DNA from: Methylobacterium sp. NEAU K
Lineage (GTDB): Bacteria; Pseudomonadota; Alphaproteobacteria; Rhizobiales; Beijerinckiaceae
Assembly: GCF_030700285.1 (NCBI RefSeq)
Contig: NZ_JAUYZJ010000005.1
Location: 62,001-126,000 of the forward strand
DNA length: 64,000 nt
Direction of reading: 5' to 3'
The notes beneath the pieces are model-generated. The model made no database searches, was not told the DNA's origin, and saw only the letters and a program-made list of their open reading frames with translations. Shown one piece after another: positions 8,404-17,187 of this stretch; position 1 is the first letter of the stretch, and every line of letters starts with the position of its first letter. The translations under genes were made by a program, and so were the position numbers.

Positions 8404-8967
8404 TCACGATCCGGATTTGCGGGCGATGCGCTCAAGCGCTTCGAACATGGGCTGGAGTTCGTCTGCCTCGAGCTGATGGAAGCCCAGCGTGCGGCCCATC
8501 ATAAGGCCTAGGATCGAGAAGAACAGGATCGAGCCCTCGCCCGGGCAGGCTCCGTTCATCTCGGCGAGCCGCCCGAGCCGTTCCGCCACGAAGCTGCGGT
8601 AGTCGTTCAGAGCCTCGGGATACTCGATCGAGGCTAGGAGCAGGGCGCGCGATGACTGGTCGTCTTCGCAGTAATGCGCTCGGGCATGCGCCACCATCGC
8701 CATCGGCAGTTGCGACGGTCCCGGCGGCGCGTCGGCTTCGCAGGCGGCGATGCCCTCCCGCAGTTCAGAGAGCTTCCGGCCGACCAGCGCCAGGATCAAA
8801 GCGTCCTTCGAGGCGTAATGGTGGAGCACCCCGCCCTTACTCAGCCCAGCCTCCGCCGCGACAGCGTCGATGGTCAACGCCCGCGCGCCACCCTTCCGAA
8901 GGACCGCATCGGCCGCCTCCAGGATGATCTCGGGCCGTTCGGCCAGCCGCTGGCGCTTAACTCGCAT
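8404..8967 (-). CDS. TetR/AcrR-family transcriptional regulator
   Basis: A 187-residue repressor-type protein. The N-terminal 60 residues form the TetR helix-turn-helix (Ala-Leu-Thr-Ile-Asp-Ala-Val-Ala then Gly-Leu-Ser-Lys-Gly-Gly-Val-Leu-His-His-Tyr), with a helical ligand-binding C-terminal half that includes a TetR_C region rich in hydrophobic residues. It is divergent from the RND efflux operon, 105 bases away, with an imperfect palindrome between them. By this standard arrangement it most likely represses the efflux genes and itself until an inducer binds. Confidence 0.92.
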   Translation of the reverse strand: MRVKRQRLAERPEIILEAADAVLRKGGARALTIDAVAAEAGLSKGGVLHHYASKDALILALVGRKLSELREGIAACEADAPPGPSQLPMAMVAHARAHYCEDDQSSRALLLASIEYPEALNDYRSFVAERLGRLAEMNGACPGEGSILFFSILGLMMGRTLGFHQLEADELQPMFEALERIARKSGS

Positions 8968-8984
8968 AGGTCATCCCGTTAAAA

Positions 8985-8998
8985 ACCGACTGGACGGT
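8985..8998. promoter_or_regulatory. likely TetR-family operator (ACCG-N6-CGGT)
   Basis: An imperfect palindrome, ACCGACTGGACGGT, flanked by A/T, lies 17 bases upstream of the TetR start codon and about 75 bases upstream of the first efflux gene. The arms ACCG and CGGT are exact and the overall shape matches AcrR-type operators. It would let one bound repressor block both directions. Binding is inferred. Confidence 0.5.
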
Positions 8999-9072
8999 AT
9001 GTAGCCGATAGCGTAAGGAGGCGTCACGCAGTTCGCCGCGATTCTGCGGCGTGGGCGGACCGCAAGAACACC

Positions 9073-10167
9073 ATGATCGCTCACCCTTACACAGTCCTCC
9101 TGCTGGCGACGATCGCCCTCTGTCCGGTCGGCGCAGTCGCCGTCGAGCCGGCTACTGAGGCCGATCCATCGCTGGCGCGGGTCAGGATCGTCGAGGCGCG
9201 ACGTACGCCGGTCGCCTCCGAGGTGGTGCTCACCGGCGATATCCAAGCCCAGGCACAGGTCAACGTCTCATTTCGGACGAACGGCAAGGTCGCCGAGCGC
9301 CGCGTCGAGGTGGGAGATCACGTCGAGGCGGATCAGGTGCTCGCCGTGCTGGAGCCGCTGACCCAGCGGGCGAACCTCGACAACGCCAAGGCCGCGCTGA
9401 ACTCGGCCGAGGCGCAACTGACGCAGGCCAAGATGGCTTTCGAGCGCCAGAAGCAGCTCATGGTCGGCGGCTACACGACGCGGCCGTCCTACGACAACGC
9501 CGAGCAGGAGTTGCGCACCACGCAGGCCGCGGTCGATTCCGCCAAGGCCGCACTCGGCACGGCGCAGGAGCAGTTCTCGTACACGGAGCTGCGCGCCGGC
9601 GTTGCCGGGATCGTGACGAGCCGAAGCGTCGAGGTCGGGCAGGTGGTCCAGTCCGGCCAGACGGTGCTCGTGCTCGCCCAGGACGGCCCTCGCGACGCGG
9701 TCTTCAACGTCTACGAGTCGCTCACGGCCCGCCCGGCGGCCGACAAGACCATCACGGTCGCGCTGCAGACCGACCTGTCGGTCACGGTGCGCGGGTCCGT
9801 GCGTGAGGTCTCGCCGACCGTGGATGCGTCGAGCGGCACGGTCCGGGTCAAGGTTGGCCTGGAACGGACGCCGCCCGCCATGGGCCTGGGGGCCGTGGTC
9901 GTCGGTCGCGGGCGCTTCGCCCCGCACGAGGCGGTGATCCTGCCCTGGTCGGCGCTCTACCGCTACGACGGCCGCCCCGCCGTGTGGGTCTACGATCCGG
10001 GGCGGCGCACTGTTTCGGTGCGCGCCGTGGAGATCGACCGCTACGGGCCGGACGTGATCGCCCTGAAGAACGGTGTCGAGCCGGGCGAACGCATCGTCGT
10101 CGCCGGCATCCAGTTTCTGCGGCCCGGGCAGACCGTCGCTGCCGCCTCCGTCGGGAGCAATCCATGA
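9073..10167 (+). CDS. RND efflux periplasmic adaptor subunit (first)
   Basis: A 364-residue membrane fusion protein of the HlyD/AcrA type. It has an N-terminal hydrophobic signal (about 1-24, no lipobox Cys), a barrel-sandwich (lipoyl-like) segment with Phe-Arg-Thr-Asn-Gly-Lys-Val, a coiled-coil hairpin at about 105-170 (Ala/Gln-rich) and a beta-barrel C-terminal half. It bridges the inner-membrane RND pump to an outer-membrane channel. It is first in the operon and its stop overlaps the start of a second adaptor (ATGA). No outer-membrane factor gene is in the cluster, so a TolC-like channel must come from elsewhere. Confidence 0.92.
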   Translation: MIAHPYTVLLLATIALCPVGAVAVEPATEADPSLARVRIVEARRTPVASEVVLTGDIQAQAQVNVSFRTNGKVAERRVEVGDHVEADQVLAVLEPLTQRANLDNAKAALNSAEAQLTQAKMAFERQKQLMVGGYTTRPSYDNAEQELRTTQAAVDSAKAALGTAQEQFSYTELRAGVAGIVTSRSVEVGQVVQSGQTVLVLAQDGPRDAVFNVYESLTARPAADKTITVALQTDLSVTVRGSVREVSPTVDASSGTVRVKVGLERTPPAMGLGAVVVGRGRFAPHEAVILPWSALYRYDGRPAVWVYDPGRRTVSVRAVEIDRYGPDVIALKNGVEPGERIVVAGIQFLRPGQTVAAASVGSNP

Positions 10168-11267
10168 GCGCCCGCGCAGTTCTTGCCCTCGCCGTCGTCA
10201 CGATGGGTCTCGGGGCTTGCGGTAATCACGGTGAGGAGCCGCGTGAGCCGGACTCCGCGGCGACGGTGCGGCCGGTGCTGACGCAGGCCGCGGAGCCGAG
10301 CGACGCCATCATGTTCGGTCCCTTCGCGGGCACGATCCAGCCCCGCTACCAGTCCGAGCTCGGCTTCCAGATCCCCGGCCGGATGGTGGCGCGCGACGTG
10401 ACCGTCGGCGATATCGTCAAGAAGGGGCAGCGTCTGGCCGCCCTCGACACCGTGGTCACGCGCTTCGACCTGACCCGCGCCGAGGCCGATTATGCCGACG
10501 CCAAGGCCCAGGCCGAGAACGCCGAGGCCGCCGAGATACGCAGCCGGCGCCTGATCTCCGGCAACACGGTCTCGCAGGCCACCCTCGATCAGGCGGTGGC
10601 CAAGCGGGACACCGCGCGAGCACGCGTCGACCAAGCGGCGGCGAGCCTGCAGAAGGCCCGGGACCAGATGGGCTACACGGAGCTGAAGGCCGAGTTCGAC
10701 GGCGTTGTGACCCAGCGCCTCGCCGAGATCGGTCAGGTGCTCAGCGCCGGCCAGGGCGTCGTGACCATCGCCCGACCGGAGGTCCGCGAGGCGGTGGTGG
10801 ACATCCCGGAGCAACATGTCGGCGCGCTGCCGGCGGACGGCGTGTTCACGGTCAGCCTGCAGAGCGCTCCGGAGCTGACGGCCCGGGGCCGCATCCGGGA
10901 GATCGCGCCGCTCGCCGAGACCGGCACCCGCTCGCGCCGGATCCGCATCGCCCTCGACGATCCCGGGCCTGCCTTCCGGCTCGGCGCGACGATCGACGTG
11001 TCCCTCGCCCGCAAGGTGGCGCGCCGCTTCCTGCTGCCCGCCTCCGCGCTCCTCGAGGAGGGCGCGCGCCGGTCGGTCTGGATCGTCTCGGCCGACGGCA
11101 AGTCGGTGGCGCGCCGCGACGTCACCCTGGCCTCCGCATCGGAGGCCTCCGAGGCCGGTCGCATCACCGTCTGCGCCGGGATCGAGCCGGGCGAGCGGGT
11201 CGTGGTCGCCGGCGTCCATGCGCTGCATCAGGGTCAGGCCGTGCGCCTGACCGACGACGCCCGCTGA
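10164..11267 (+). CDS. RND efflux periplasmic adaptor lipoprotein (second)
   Basis: A 367-residue adaptor paralogous to the gene before it. I chose the ATG at 10164 because it gives a lipoprotein signal (Leu-Gly-Ala-Cys, Cys about residue 19) and a 4-base coupling overlap with the first adaptor; the frame is open further upstream but only as a shadow. It has the lipoyl, coiled-coil (about 110-165) and beta-barrel regions of the family. Two different adaptors serving one pump is a known arrangement in some RND systems, in which they may form a mixed hexamer. Confidence 0.92.
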   Translation: MSARAVLALAVVTMGLGACGNHGEEPREPDSAATVRPVLTQAAEPSDAIMFGPFAGTIQPRYQSELGFQIPGRMVARDVTVGDIVKKGQRLAALDTVVTRFDLTRAEADYADAKAQAENAEAAEIRSRRLISGNTVSQATLDQAVAKRDTARARVDQAAASLQKARDQMGYTELKAEFDGVVTQRLAEIGQVLSAGQGVVTIARPEVREAVVDIPEQHVGALPADGVFTVSLQSAPELTARGRIREIAPLAETGTRSRRIRIALDDPGPAFRLGATIDVSLARKVARRFLLPASALLEEGARRSVWIVSADGKSVARRDVTLASASEASEAGRITVCAGIEPGERVVVAGVHALHQGQAVRLTDDAR

Positions 11268-11289
11268 GCCGACCGGACGAGGTCTTCGC

Positions 11290-14200
11290 GTGAAGGATTT
11301 CAATCTCTCCGACTGGGCGCTCGGGCATCGCTCGTTCGTCTGGTTCCTGATGCTGGTCTCGCTCGTGGCGGGCGTGATGGCCTACGGCAAGCTCGGCCGC
11401 GAGGAGGACCCGCCGTTCACGATCAAGACCATGGTCGTGCAGACGACGTGGCCCGGCGCGACGATCAAGGACACCCTCGACCAGGTCACCGACCGCGTCG
11501 AGAAGGAACTCCAGCAGCTCAACGGGCTGGATTTTGTCCGCAGCTACACCACGCCGGGTTCATCCACCGTCTTCGTGCAGTTCCGCGATACGCTGAAGAA
11601 ATCAGAGGTACAGCCGGCGTTCTACCAGGTCCGCAAGCGGCTCGGCGACATCAAGGGCCAGTTCCCGGACGGCGTGCAGGGACCGTTCTTCAACGACGAG
11701 TTCGGCGACGTCTACGGCAACATCTACGCGTTCACCGCCGACGGCCTGACCTACCGCCAGCTGCGCGACTACGTCGAGGGGATCCGCACCGAGGTCCTCG
11801 GGGTCCCGGATATCGGCAAGACCCAGCTGATCGGGACTCAGGCCGAGACGATCTATCTCGACTTCTCGACCCGCAAGCTCGCGGGCTACGGCATCGACTT
11901 CCAGGCGCTGATCAAGGCCTTGCAGGCGCAGAACGCGGTCTCGGCTTCGGGGGTCGTGCAGGCCGGTCCGGAGCGTGTCTCCCTCCGGGTCAGCGGATCG
12001 TTCACTTCGGAAGCCTCGCTGCAGGACGTGAACCTGCGGGTCAACGACCGGTTCTTCCGGCTTGCCGACATCGCCGACATCAGCCGCGGCTACGAGGACC
12101 CGCCCGCCCCGATGTTCCGGGTGGACGGCAAGCCCGCGATCGGGCTGGCCATCGCTATGCGGCCGGGCGCCAACCTGCTGCATTTCGGTGAGGCCTTGAA
12201 GGAGCGCATGCGCCGGATCGAGGCCAAGCTCCCAGTGGGCGTGGGCGTCCACCTGGTCTCGGACCAGCCCAAGCAGGTCGAGCACGCGGTTGGCGGCTTC
12301 ACCGAGGCGCTGGTCGAGGCGGTGATCATCGTGCTCGCCGTCAGCTTCGTCAGCCTCGGCGTCCGGGCCGGGCTGGTGGTCTCGGTGTCGATCCCCCTCG
12401 TCCTGGCGATCGTCTTCGTCGTCATGCAGATGATGGACGTGACGCTGCAGCGCATCTCGCTCGGTGCGCTCATCATCGCTCTCGGCCTGCTGGTCGACGA
12501 CGCCATGATCACCGTCGAGATGATGGTCGCCCGGCTCGAACAGGGCGACTCGCTCCGCAAGGCGGCGACCTTTGCGTACACCTCGACCGCGTTCCCTATG
12601 CTCACCGGCACCCTGGTGACGGTGGCGGGCTTCCTGCCCATCGGCTTCAACGGCTCTGGGGCAGGCGAGTACACCTACTCGCTGTTCGTGGTCTTGGCCG
12701 CCTCGCTTCTGGTCTCCTGGGTGGTGGCCGTGCTGTTCGCGCCGCTGATCGGCGTGACGCTCCTGCCGAAGACCGTGAAGCACCACGCCGAGAAGCGCGG
12801 GCTCTTTACCCGGCTGTTCCTCGTCGCCCTCAGGCTCGCCATGCGCTGGCGATGGACCACGGTCGTCCTCTGCTTGGCGCTGATGGCGGCGGCGATCGTC
12901 GGAATGGGCCACGTGCAGCAGCAGTTCTTCCCGTCCTCGGACCGCTCCGAGGTGCTTGTCGACCTGACGCTGCCGCAGAACGCCACCATCAGTGAGACCC
13001 GGTCGCAGATGGACCGGTTCGAGGCCAAGCTGAAGGACGACGCGGACGTGACGAGTTGGTCGTCCTATGTCGGGCAGGGGGCCGTGCGGTTCTACCTGCC
13101 CCTCGACCAGCAGCTCGCCAACGCCTTCTACGGCCAGATCGTGGTCGTGACGAAGTCGCTGGAGATCCGCGACCAGGTGATGGCGCGCCTGCAGGAGATC
13201 GGCCGGCGCGATTTCGTCGGCACCGACGTCCTCGTCCAGCCTCTGAGCCTCGGGCCGCCCGTCGGCCGGCCGGTGCAGTACCGGCTCAGCGGCCCGGACA
13301 TGGAGAAGGTGCGCCGGCTCGCCCTCGACCTCGCCAACGTGGTGGCCGCCGACCGGCGCCTCGATGTGCCGACCTTCGACTGGAACGAGCCCGGCAAGGT
13401 GCTGCGGGTCGAGATCCTTCAGGACAAGGCACGCCAGCTCGGCGTGACAAGCCAGGACATCGCCGGCATCCTGAATGGCATCGAGGGCGGGCAAGCGCTC
13501 ACGCAGGTGCGCGACTCGATCTACCTGGTGAACGTCGTCGGCCGGGCCGGAGCGGCGGAACGCTCCTCGCTCGACACCCTGCAGTCGCTGCAGGTCGGGC
13601 TCGCGAACGGTTCGGTCGTGCCGCTGCTCTCCTTCGCGCGGATCGGCTACGACCTGGAGCAGCCGATCGTCTGGCGCCGGGACCGACGGCCGACCGTGAC
13701 GGTACGTGCAACGATCCGCGACACCACGCAGCCCGCCACCATTGTCACCGCCCTGCAGCCCGGGATCGACGGCTTCGCGAAGGCGTTGCCCGAGGGCTAC
13801 ACGCTGGAGACCGGCGGCGCCGTGGAGGAATCGGCCAAGGGCCAGGGGCCCATCGCCGCCGTCGTCCCGGTGATGCTGCTCGCCATGGCGCTGCTCCTGA
13901 TGGTGCAGCTCCAGAGCGTCGGCCGGATGCTGCTCGTCTTCACGGTGGCGCCGCTTGGGCTGATCGGTGTGGTGCCGGCGCTCCTCCTGTTCGACAAGCC
14001 GATGGGATTCGTGGCGATCCTGGGCATACTGGCCCTGATCGGCATCATCATCCGCAACGCCGTGATCCTGGTGAGCCAGATCGAGGAGTTCCGCGCCGAG
14101 GGCATGCCGCCCTGGGAGGCCGTGTTCGAGGCGACGCACCATCGCATGCGGCCGATCCTCCTGACCGCGGCGGCGGCCAGCCTCGGCCTGATCCCGATCG

Positions 14201-14355
14201 CCCGCGAGGTATTCTGGGGGCCCATGGCCTTCGCGATGATCGGCGGCATCCTGGCGGCGACTTTCCTGACCCTCCTGTTCCTGCCGGCCCTGTACGTCGG
14301 CTGCTACCGCATCCGTCCGGAGACCGGCAGCCGGGCCGCGGCGACGGGCGCCTGA
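11290..14355 (+). CDS. RND-family inner-membrane efflux transporter
   Basis: A 1021-residue proton-driven pump, full length for AcrB/MexB-like proteins. The start is a GTG 22 bases after the second adaptor. The N-terminal helix is followed by the porter domain (Pro-Gly-Ala and Arg-Glu-Glu-Asp-Pro-Pro signatures), then the transmembrane block with the proton-relay Leu-Val-Asp-Asp-Ala-Met-Ile motif near residue 405, and a second repeat ending in a hydrophobic helix bundle. The closest class by motifs is the AcrB/D/F type with multidrug or solvent substrates; the actual substrate cannot be read. It is the last gene of the operon and is followed by three strong hairpins. Confidence 0.95.
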   Translation: MKDFNLSDWALGHRSFVWFLMLVSLVAGVMAYGKLGREEDPPFTIKTMVVQTTWPGATIKDTLDQVTDRVEKELQQLNGLDFVRSYTTPGSSTVFVQFRDTLKKSEVQPAFYQVRKRLGDIKGQFPDGVQGPFFNDEFGDVYGNIYAFTADGLTYRQLRDYVEGIRTEVLGVPDIGKTQLIGTQAETIYLDFSTRKLAGYGIDFQALIKALQAQNAVSASGVVQAGPERVSLRVSGSFTSEASLQDVNLRVNDRFFRLADIADISRGYEDPPAPMFRVDGKPAIGLAIAMRPGANLLHFGEALKERMRRIEAKLPVGVGVHLVSDQPKQVEHAVGGFTEALVEAVIIVLAVSFVSLGVRAGLVVSVSIPLVLAIVFVVMQMMDVTLQRISLGALIIALGLLVDDAMITVEMMVARLEQGDSLRKAATFAYTSTAFPMLTGTLVTVAGFLPIGFNGSGAGEYTYSLFVVLAASLLVSWVVAVLFAPLIGVTLLPKTVKHHAEKRGLFTRLFLVALRLAMRWRWTTVVLCLALMAAAIVGMGHVQQQFFPSSDRSEVLVDLTLPQNATISETRSQMDRFEAKLKDDADVTSWSSYVGQGAVRFYLPLDQQLANAFYGQIVVVTKSLEIRDQVMARLQEIGRRDFVGTDVLVQPLSLGPPVGRPVQYRLSGPDMEKVRRLALDLANVVAADRRLDVPTFDWNEPGKVLRVEILQDKARQLGVTSQDIAGILNGIEGGQALTQVRDSIYLVNVVGRAGAAERSSLDTLQSLQVGLANGSVVPLLSFARIGYDLEQPIVWRRDRRPTVTVRATIRDTTQPATIVTALQPGIDGFAKALPEGYTLETGGAVEESAKGQGPIAAVVPVMLLAMALLLMVQLQSVGRMLLVFTVAPLGLIGVVPALLLFDKPMGFVAILGILALIGIIIRNAVILVSQIEEFRAEGMPPWEAVFEATHHRMRPILLTAAAASLGLIPIAREVFWGPMAFAMIGGILAATFLTLLFLPALYVGCYRIRPETGSRAAATGA

Positions 14356-14392
14356 GCATCCGAGGGAACGAGCACGCCGCGTCACGGAGTTT

Positions 14393-14431
14393 GGAGCCTC
14401 GCCCGATCTCGACGAGAGCGGGCGAGGCTCC
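14393..14431 (+). terminator. strong stem-loop after RND operon (hairpin 1)
   Basis: Perfect 13-base arms (GGAGCCTCGCCCG and CGGGCGAGGCTCC), and the 13-base interval contains a further TCTC/GAGA pairing, so the whole element is close to an 18-pair stem with a 3-base loop. It starts 38 bases after the pump's stop codon. No T-run follows, as is common for high-GC terminators. It is symmetric, so it could also work on the other strand. Confidence 0.65.
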
Positions 14432-14439
14432 GATGAGTT

Positions 14440-14461
14440 CGCAGCGCCATCCGACGCTGCG
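14440..14461 (+). terminator. stem-loop between two larger hairpins (hairpin 2)
   Basis: Arms CGCAGCG and CGCTGCG pair over 7 bases with an 8-base loop. It lies between hairpins 1 and 3 with only a few bases on each side. It is weaker than its neighbours and may simply add structure to the transcript end. Confidence 0.45.
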
Positions 14462-14466
14462 AGAAG

Positions 14467-14507
14467 CGGTCGGCCCGCCCCTCCGCCCCCTCAGGGCGGG
14501 CCGACCG
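14467..14507 (+). terminator. strong stem-loop after RND operon (hairpin 3)
   Basis: Perfect 14-base arms (CGGTCGGCCCGCCC and GGGCGGGCCGACCG) with a pyrimidine-rich 13-base loop. It ends about 95 bases before the next gene on the same strand. With hairpins 1 and 2 it makes three stems in 115 bases; termination of the efflux transcript is the simplest reading. Confidence 0.6.
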
Positions 14508-14600
14508 TGACAACCCTCTGGGGCGCGTTCTGCACCGACGGCCGAAACTCCGGGCGCCCCCCGCGCGTAAGAGGGGACGAGAACGGAGGAAACCGCCCGT

Positions 14601-14822
14601 ATGAACGCCTTCATCGCCGTCGTCCTGGTCTGTGCCAACGGTCTCGCCCAGGAGGCCTGCACGGACACCGACGCGCTGGAGGTGCGCAAGGTCCGGGTCG
14701 CCAACGAATTGGGCTGCGCCACCGGCTGGCAGGAGATCATCGCCCGCACCGAGCGACGCGACGAGGTCGGCAGGACGGCCTATCTGAAGACCGAGTGCCG
14801 CCGGGTGAAGGAGCCGCAGTGA
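14601..14822 (+). CDS. small exported cysteine-containing protein
   Basis: A 73-residue protein starting at an ATG with an excellent upstream GGAGGAAA ribosome site. The first 17 residues are hydrophobic and end in Gly-Leu-Ala-Gln, a plausible signal peptide. The mature part of about 55 residues has three Cys, suited to oxidised folding in the periplasm. No known family is recognised. It lies after the hairpins that end the RND operon, so it is probably transcribed separately. It converges on the pterin dehydratase gene. Confidence 0.6.
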   Translation: MNAFIAVVLVCANGLAQEACTDTDALEVRKVRVANELGCATGWQEIIARTERRDEVGRTAYLKTECRRVKEPQ

Positions 14823-14848
14823 CGATCCGGGCCCGACGTCCGGTGCCG

Positions 14849-15226
14849 CTACTTGGCGTACTTGATGTAGGCAAAGCGGGGATCGGTCGGCGTGCCTTCG
14901 AGCCCCTGTCCCTCGAGACCGGGCTGCCACGAGACGACCTCCTCGATCTTCCTGGCCAGGGCGAAGTCCTTGTCGGTGATGCCCTTGGCGGCATGGTTCA
15001 TCAGCCGCACCTCGACCCAGGCGTAGGAGGCCGTGATGTCGGGATGGTGCCAGGCTGCCTCGGCGAGGTGGCCCACGGTGTTGATCACCATGAGGGTGCT
15101 CTTCCAGCCCGCTGTCTTGTAGGTGCGGCGGATCCAGCCGTCCTCCAGCCGCCACGTCGGCAGTTCCGCCTTCAGCCGCGCCTCCACGGTCGCATCGTCC
15201 AGAACGCCCTCGCGCCGCTCGCTCAT
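14849..15226 (-). CDS. pterin-4a-carbinolamine dehydratase family protein
   Basis: A 125-residue PCD/DCoH-fold protein. The family motif is clear: His-His-Pro-Asp, then Tyr-Ala-Trp-Val-Glu-Val and Asn-His-Ala-Ala-Lys-Gly-Ile-Thr-Asp-Lys-Asp, with the conserved His residues of the pterin site. By family it dehydrates 4a-hydroxytetrahydrobiopterin after aromatic amino acid hydroxylation, in the cytosol. The start at 15226 gives the normal PCD N-terminus (Met-Ser-Glu-Arg-Arg-Glu-Gly-Val-Leu) and has a GAGGG-type ribosome site upstream; the frame is open further but that extension is arginine-rich shadow. It is divergent from the ABC importer genes. Confidence 0.88.
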   Translation of the reverse strand: MSERREGVLDDATVEARLKAELPTWRLEDGWIRRTYKTAGWKSTLMVINTVGHLAEAAWHHPDITASYAWVEVRLMNHAAKGITDKDFALARKIEEVVSWQPGLEGQGLEGTPTDPRFAYIKYAK

Positions 15227-15414
15227 CGCCCTCATCCCTCTCGTCCCGGTTTGGAGGCCCGAGGGTGCCCTCGTGGCAGGCCGTGCGCAAGCGCGCTTCC
15301 CCCGGTGGACGGCGTGCCGTGCGGGCCCTATGACCATTTTCCGAAGGCGCGCGGACAAATCCTCGCTCAGACCGCCGTCTCTGAAGACTGCGCAATACGA
15401 TGGGAGAAGGCGTG

Positions 15415-16398
15415 ATGCTGTCACGGCGCGCGATGCTCGCCGGCGGCCTGCTCGGCGGCCTCGGCCTGCGGGCAGCGCGGGCGGACGTGCCGGTGCTCCG
15501 CCTCGGGAGCCTGCCGTTCGGCACCTCGACCTGGGAGGCGGCGGTGATCAAGGCCCGCGGCCTGGATTTGGCCAACGGCTTCCAGCTCGACGCCGTCAAG
15601 CTCGCCGGTAACGACGCTGCGCGGATCAGCTTCATCGGCGGTCAGGTCGACACCATCATCGGCGACCTGCTCTGGGCGGCGCGCCTCGGCAATGACGGTC
15701 AGGCGGTGCGGTTCATCCCGTACTCGACCTCGGAGGGCGCCGTGATGGTGCCGGCCGACAGCCCGATCAAGAGCCTCAAGGACCTCGACGGCAAGCGCTT
15801 CGGCGTGGCCGGAGGACCGCTCGACAAGAACTGGCTGCTCCTGAGGGCGCAGGCCAAGGACGCCGCCGGCATCGACCTGGAGCACGCCGCCGAGATCGCC
15901 TATGGCGCGCCGCCTCTGATCACGCTGAAGCTGGAGCAGGGCGCCCTCGACGCGGCGCTGACCTACTGGACCTATTGCGCGCGCCTGGAGGCCAAGGGCT
16001 TCCGGCGCTTGGTGGGCGCCGAGGACATCATGCACGCGCTGGGAGTGGCCGGCGACGTGTCGCTGATCGGCTACTTGTTTCAGGACGCCACCGTGAAGGA
16101 GAAGCCCGCTGCCGTGGCCGGCTTCGTGCGGGCCTCACGGGCCGCCAAGGACATGCTGGCGTCGGATCCCGGCACCTGGGAGATCGTGCGTCCGCTGATG
16201 GCGGCCGAGAACGATGCGACCTTCGAGGCGCTCAAGCGCGACTTCCTGTCCGGTATTCCCCGCCGTCCGGTGGCCGATGAGCGAGTCGACGCGGAAAAGC
16301 TCTACGCCGTGATGGCGCGGCTCGGCGGCGCACGCCTCGTCGGAAAGGGAACCGGGCTTCCGCCAGACCTCTACTACGATAGCGGTCGCAATGGCTGA
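15415..16398 (+). CDS. ABC transporter substrate-binding protein (NMT1/TauA type)
   Basis: A 327-residue periplasmic binding protein. I chose the ATG at 15415 because a good ribosome site (GGGAGAAGG) lies just before it; an upstream ATG at 15400 is possible. The N-terminus (Ser-Arg-Arg-Ala-Met-Leu-Ala-Gly-Gly) looks like a twin-arginine-type signal. The rest is an NMT1/SsuA-like fold (Ser-Leu-Pro-Phe-Gly-Thr; Asp-Gly-Lys-Arg-Phe-Gly-Val). Such proteins bind sulfonates, nitrate, pyrimidines or small organic acids; the substrate here is unknown. It delivers its ligand to the permease and ATPase encoded next. Confidence 0.88.
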   Translation: MLSRRAMLAGGLLGGLGLRAARADVPVLRLGSLPFGTSTWEAAVIKARGLDLANGFQLDAVKLAGNDAARISFIGGQVDTIIGDLLWAARLGNDGQAVRFIPYSTSEGAVMVPADSPIKSLKDLDGKRFGVAGGPLDKNWLLLRAQAKDAAGIDLEHAAEIAYGAPPLITLKLEQGALDAALTYWTYCARLEAKGFRRLVGAEDIMHALGVAGDVSLIGYLFQDATVKEKPAAVAGFVRASRAAKDMLASDPGTWEIVRPLMAAENDATFEALKRDFLSGIPRRPVADERVDAEKLYAVMARLGGARLVGKGTGLPPDLYYDSGRNG

Positions 16399-16449
16399 GG
16401 CGCCCGCCCAGCGGGGTTCCATATCGGACTGCCGGAACTCCGGGACCGC

Positions 16450-17187
16450 ATGGGCGCGCTGACCCGCATCGCGTCCCTCGCTGTGCTCGTGGCCGCCTGG
16501 CAATTCGCCGCGCTGGAGGCTGGGTCGCGCCTGCTGCCCGCGCCGATGGCGGTGCTGCGCTTCATCGTCCAGGAAGCCGAACGCGGCGATCTCACCCACA
16601 ACGTCGGGGTCACACTGCTGCGGGTGGCGATCTCCTTCGCGGTAGCGATGGCGCTTGGGATCGCGCTGGGCGTCGCCCTCGGGCGCTCGAAAGCCGCCGA
16701 CCTCACGCTCGACACGCCGCTCCTCGTCCTGCTCAACACGCCGGCCCTGGTGATCACGGTGCTGGCCTATGTCTGGGTCGGCCTGACGGAGACCGCCGCG
16801 ATCATCGCGGTGGTGCTCAACAAGCTGCCGAACGTGGCTGTGATCGTGCGCGAGGGCGCGCGCAACCTAGACCCCGCCCTCGACGAGATGGCCCGCGCCT
16901 ACCGGTTCGACCGGCGCACCTGGGCGCTGGATGTGCTGGTGCCGCAACTCCAGCCCTACGTGGTCACGGCAGCCCGCTCCGGCCTGTCTCTGGCCTGGAA
17001 GATCGTGCTTGTGGTCGAGCTGCTCGGGCGCCCCGACGGCGTCGGCTTCGCGATCAACTACTACTTCGTGCAGAGCACCGACGTGGCCGCGATCATCGGC
17101 TACAGCCTCGTCTTCATGGCGGTGATGATCGGCATCGACGTCCTCCTGTTGCAGCGGCTCGAATCCCATGTCCGCCGCTGGCGCTGA
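16450..17187 (+). CDS. ABC transporter permease (SsuC/TauC type)
   Basis: A 245-residue inner-membrane protein with about six hydrophobic helices and the binding-protein-dependent permease EAA-loop region (Asp-Glu-Met-Ala-Arg-Ala-Tyr-Arg-Phe-Asp...Leu-Val-Pro-Gln-Leu near residues 145-170). It matches the family that pairs with NMT1-type binding proteins. The last 20 bases overlap the ATPase gene, so the two are translationally coupled. Confidence 0.9.
   Translation: MGALTRIASLAVLVAAWQFAALEAGSRLLPAPMAVLRFIVQEAERGDLTHNVGVTLLRVAISFAVAMALGIALGVALGRSKAADLTLDTPLLVLLNTPALVITVLAYVWVGLTETAAIIAVVLNKLPNVAVIVREGARNLDPALDEMARAYRFDRRTWALDVLVPQLQPYVVTAARSGLSLAWKIVLVVELLGRPDGVGFAINYYFVQSTDVAAIIGYSLVFMAVMIGIDVLLLQRLESHVRRWR

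Noticed and set aside
8968-9072. A separate small gene between the TetR regulator and the first adaptor
   Set aside because: Only 105 bases; no frame with ribosome site. It is best explained as the shared operator and promoter region.
11602-14385. Minus-strand open frame of 927 codons antisense to the RND pump
   Set aside because: It is the antisense shadow of a clearly real gene; its product is His/Asp/Arg-rich with no fold or homology, as GC3 bias produces.
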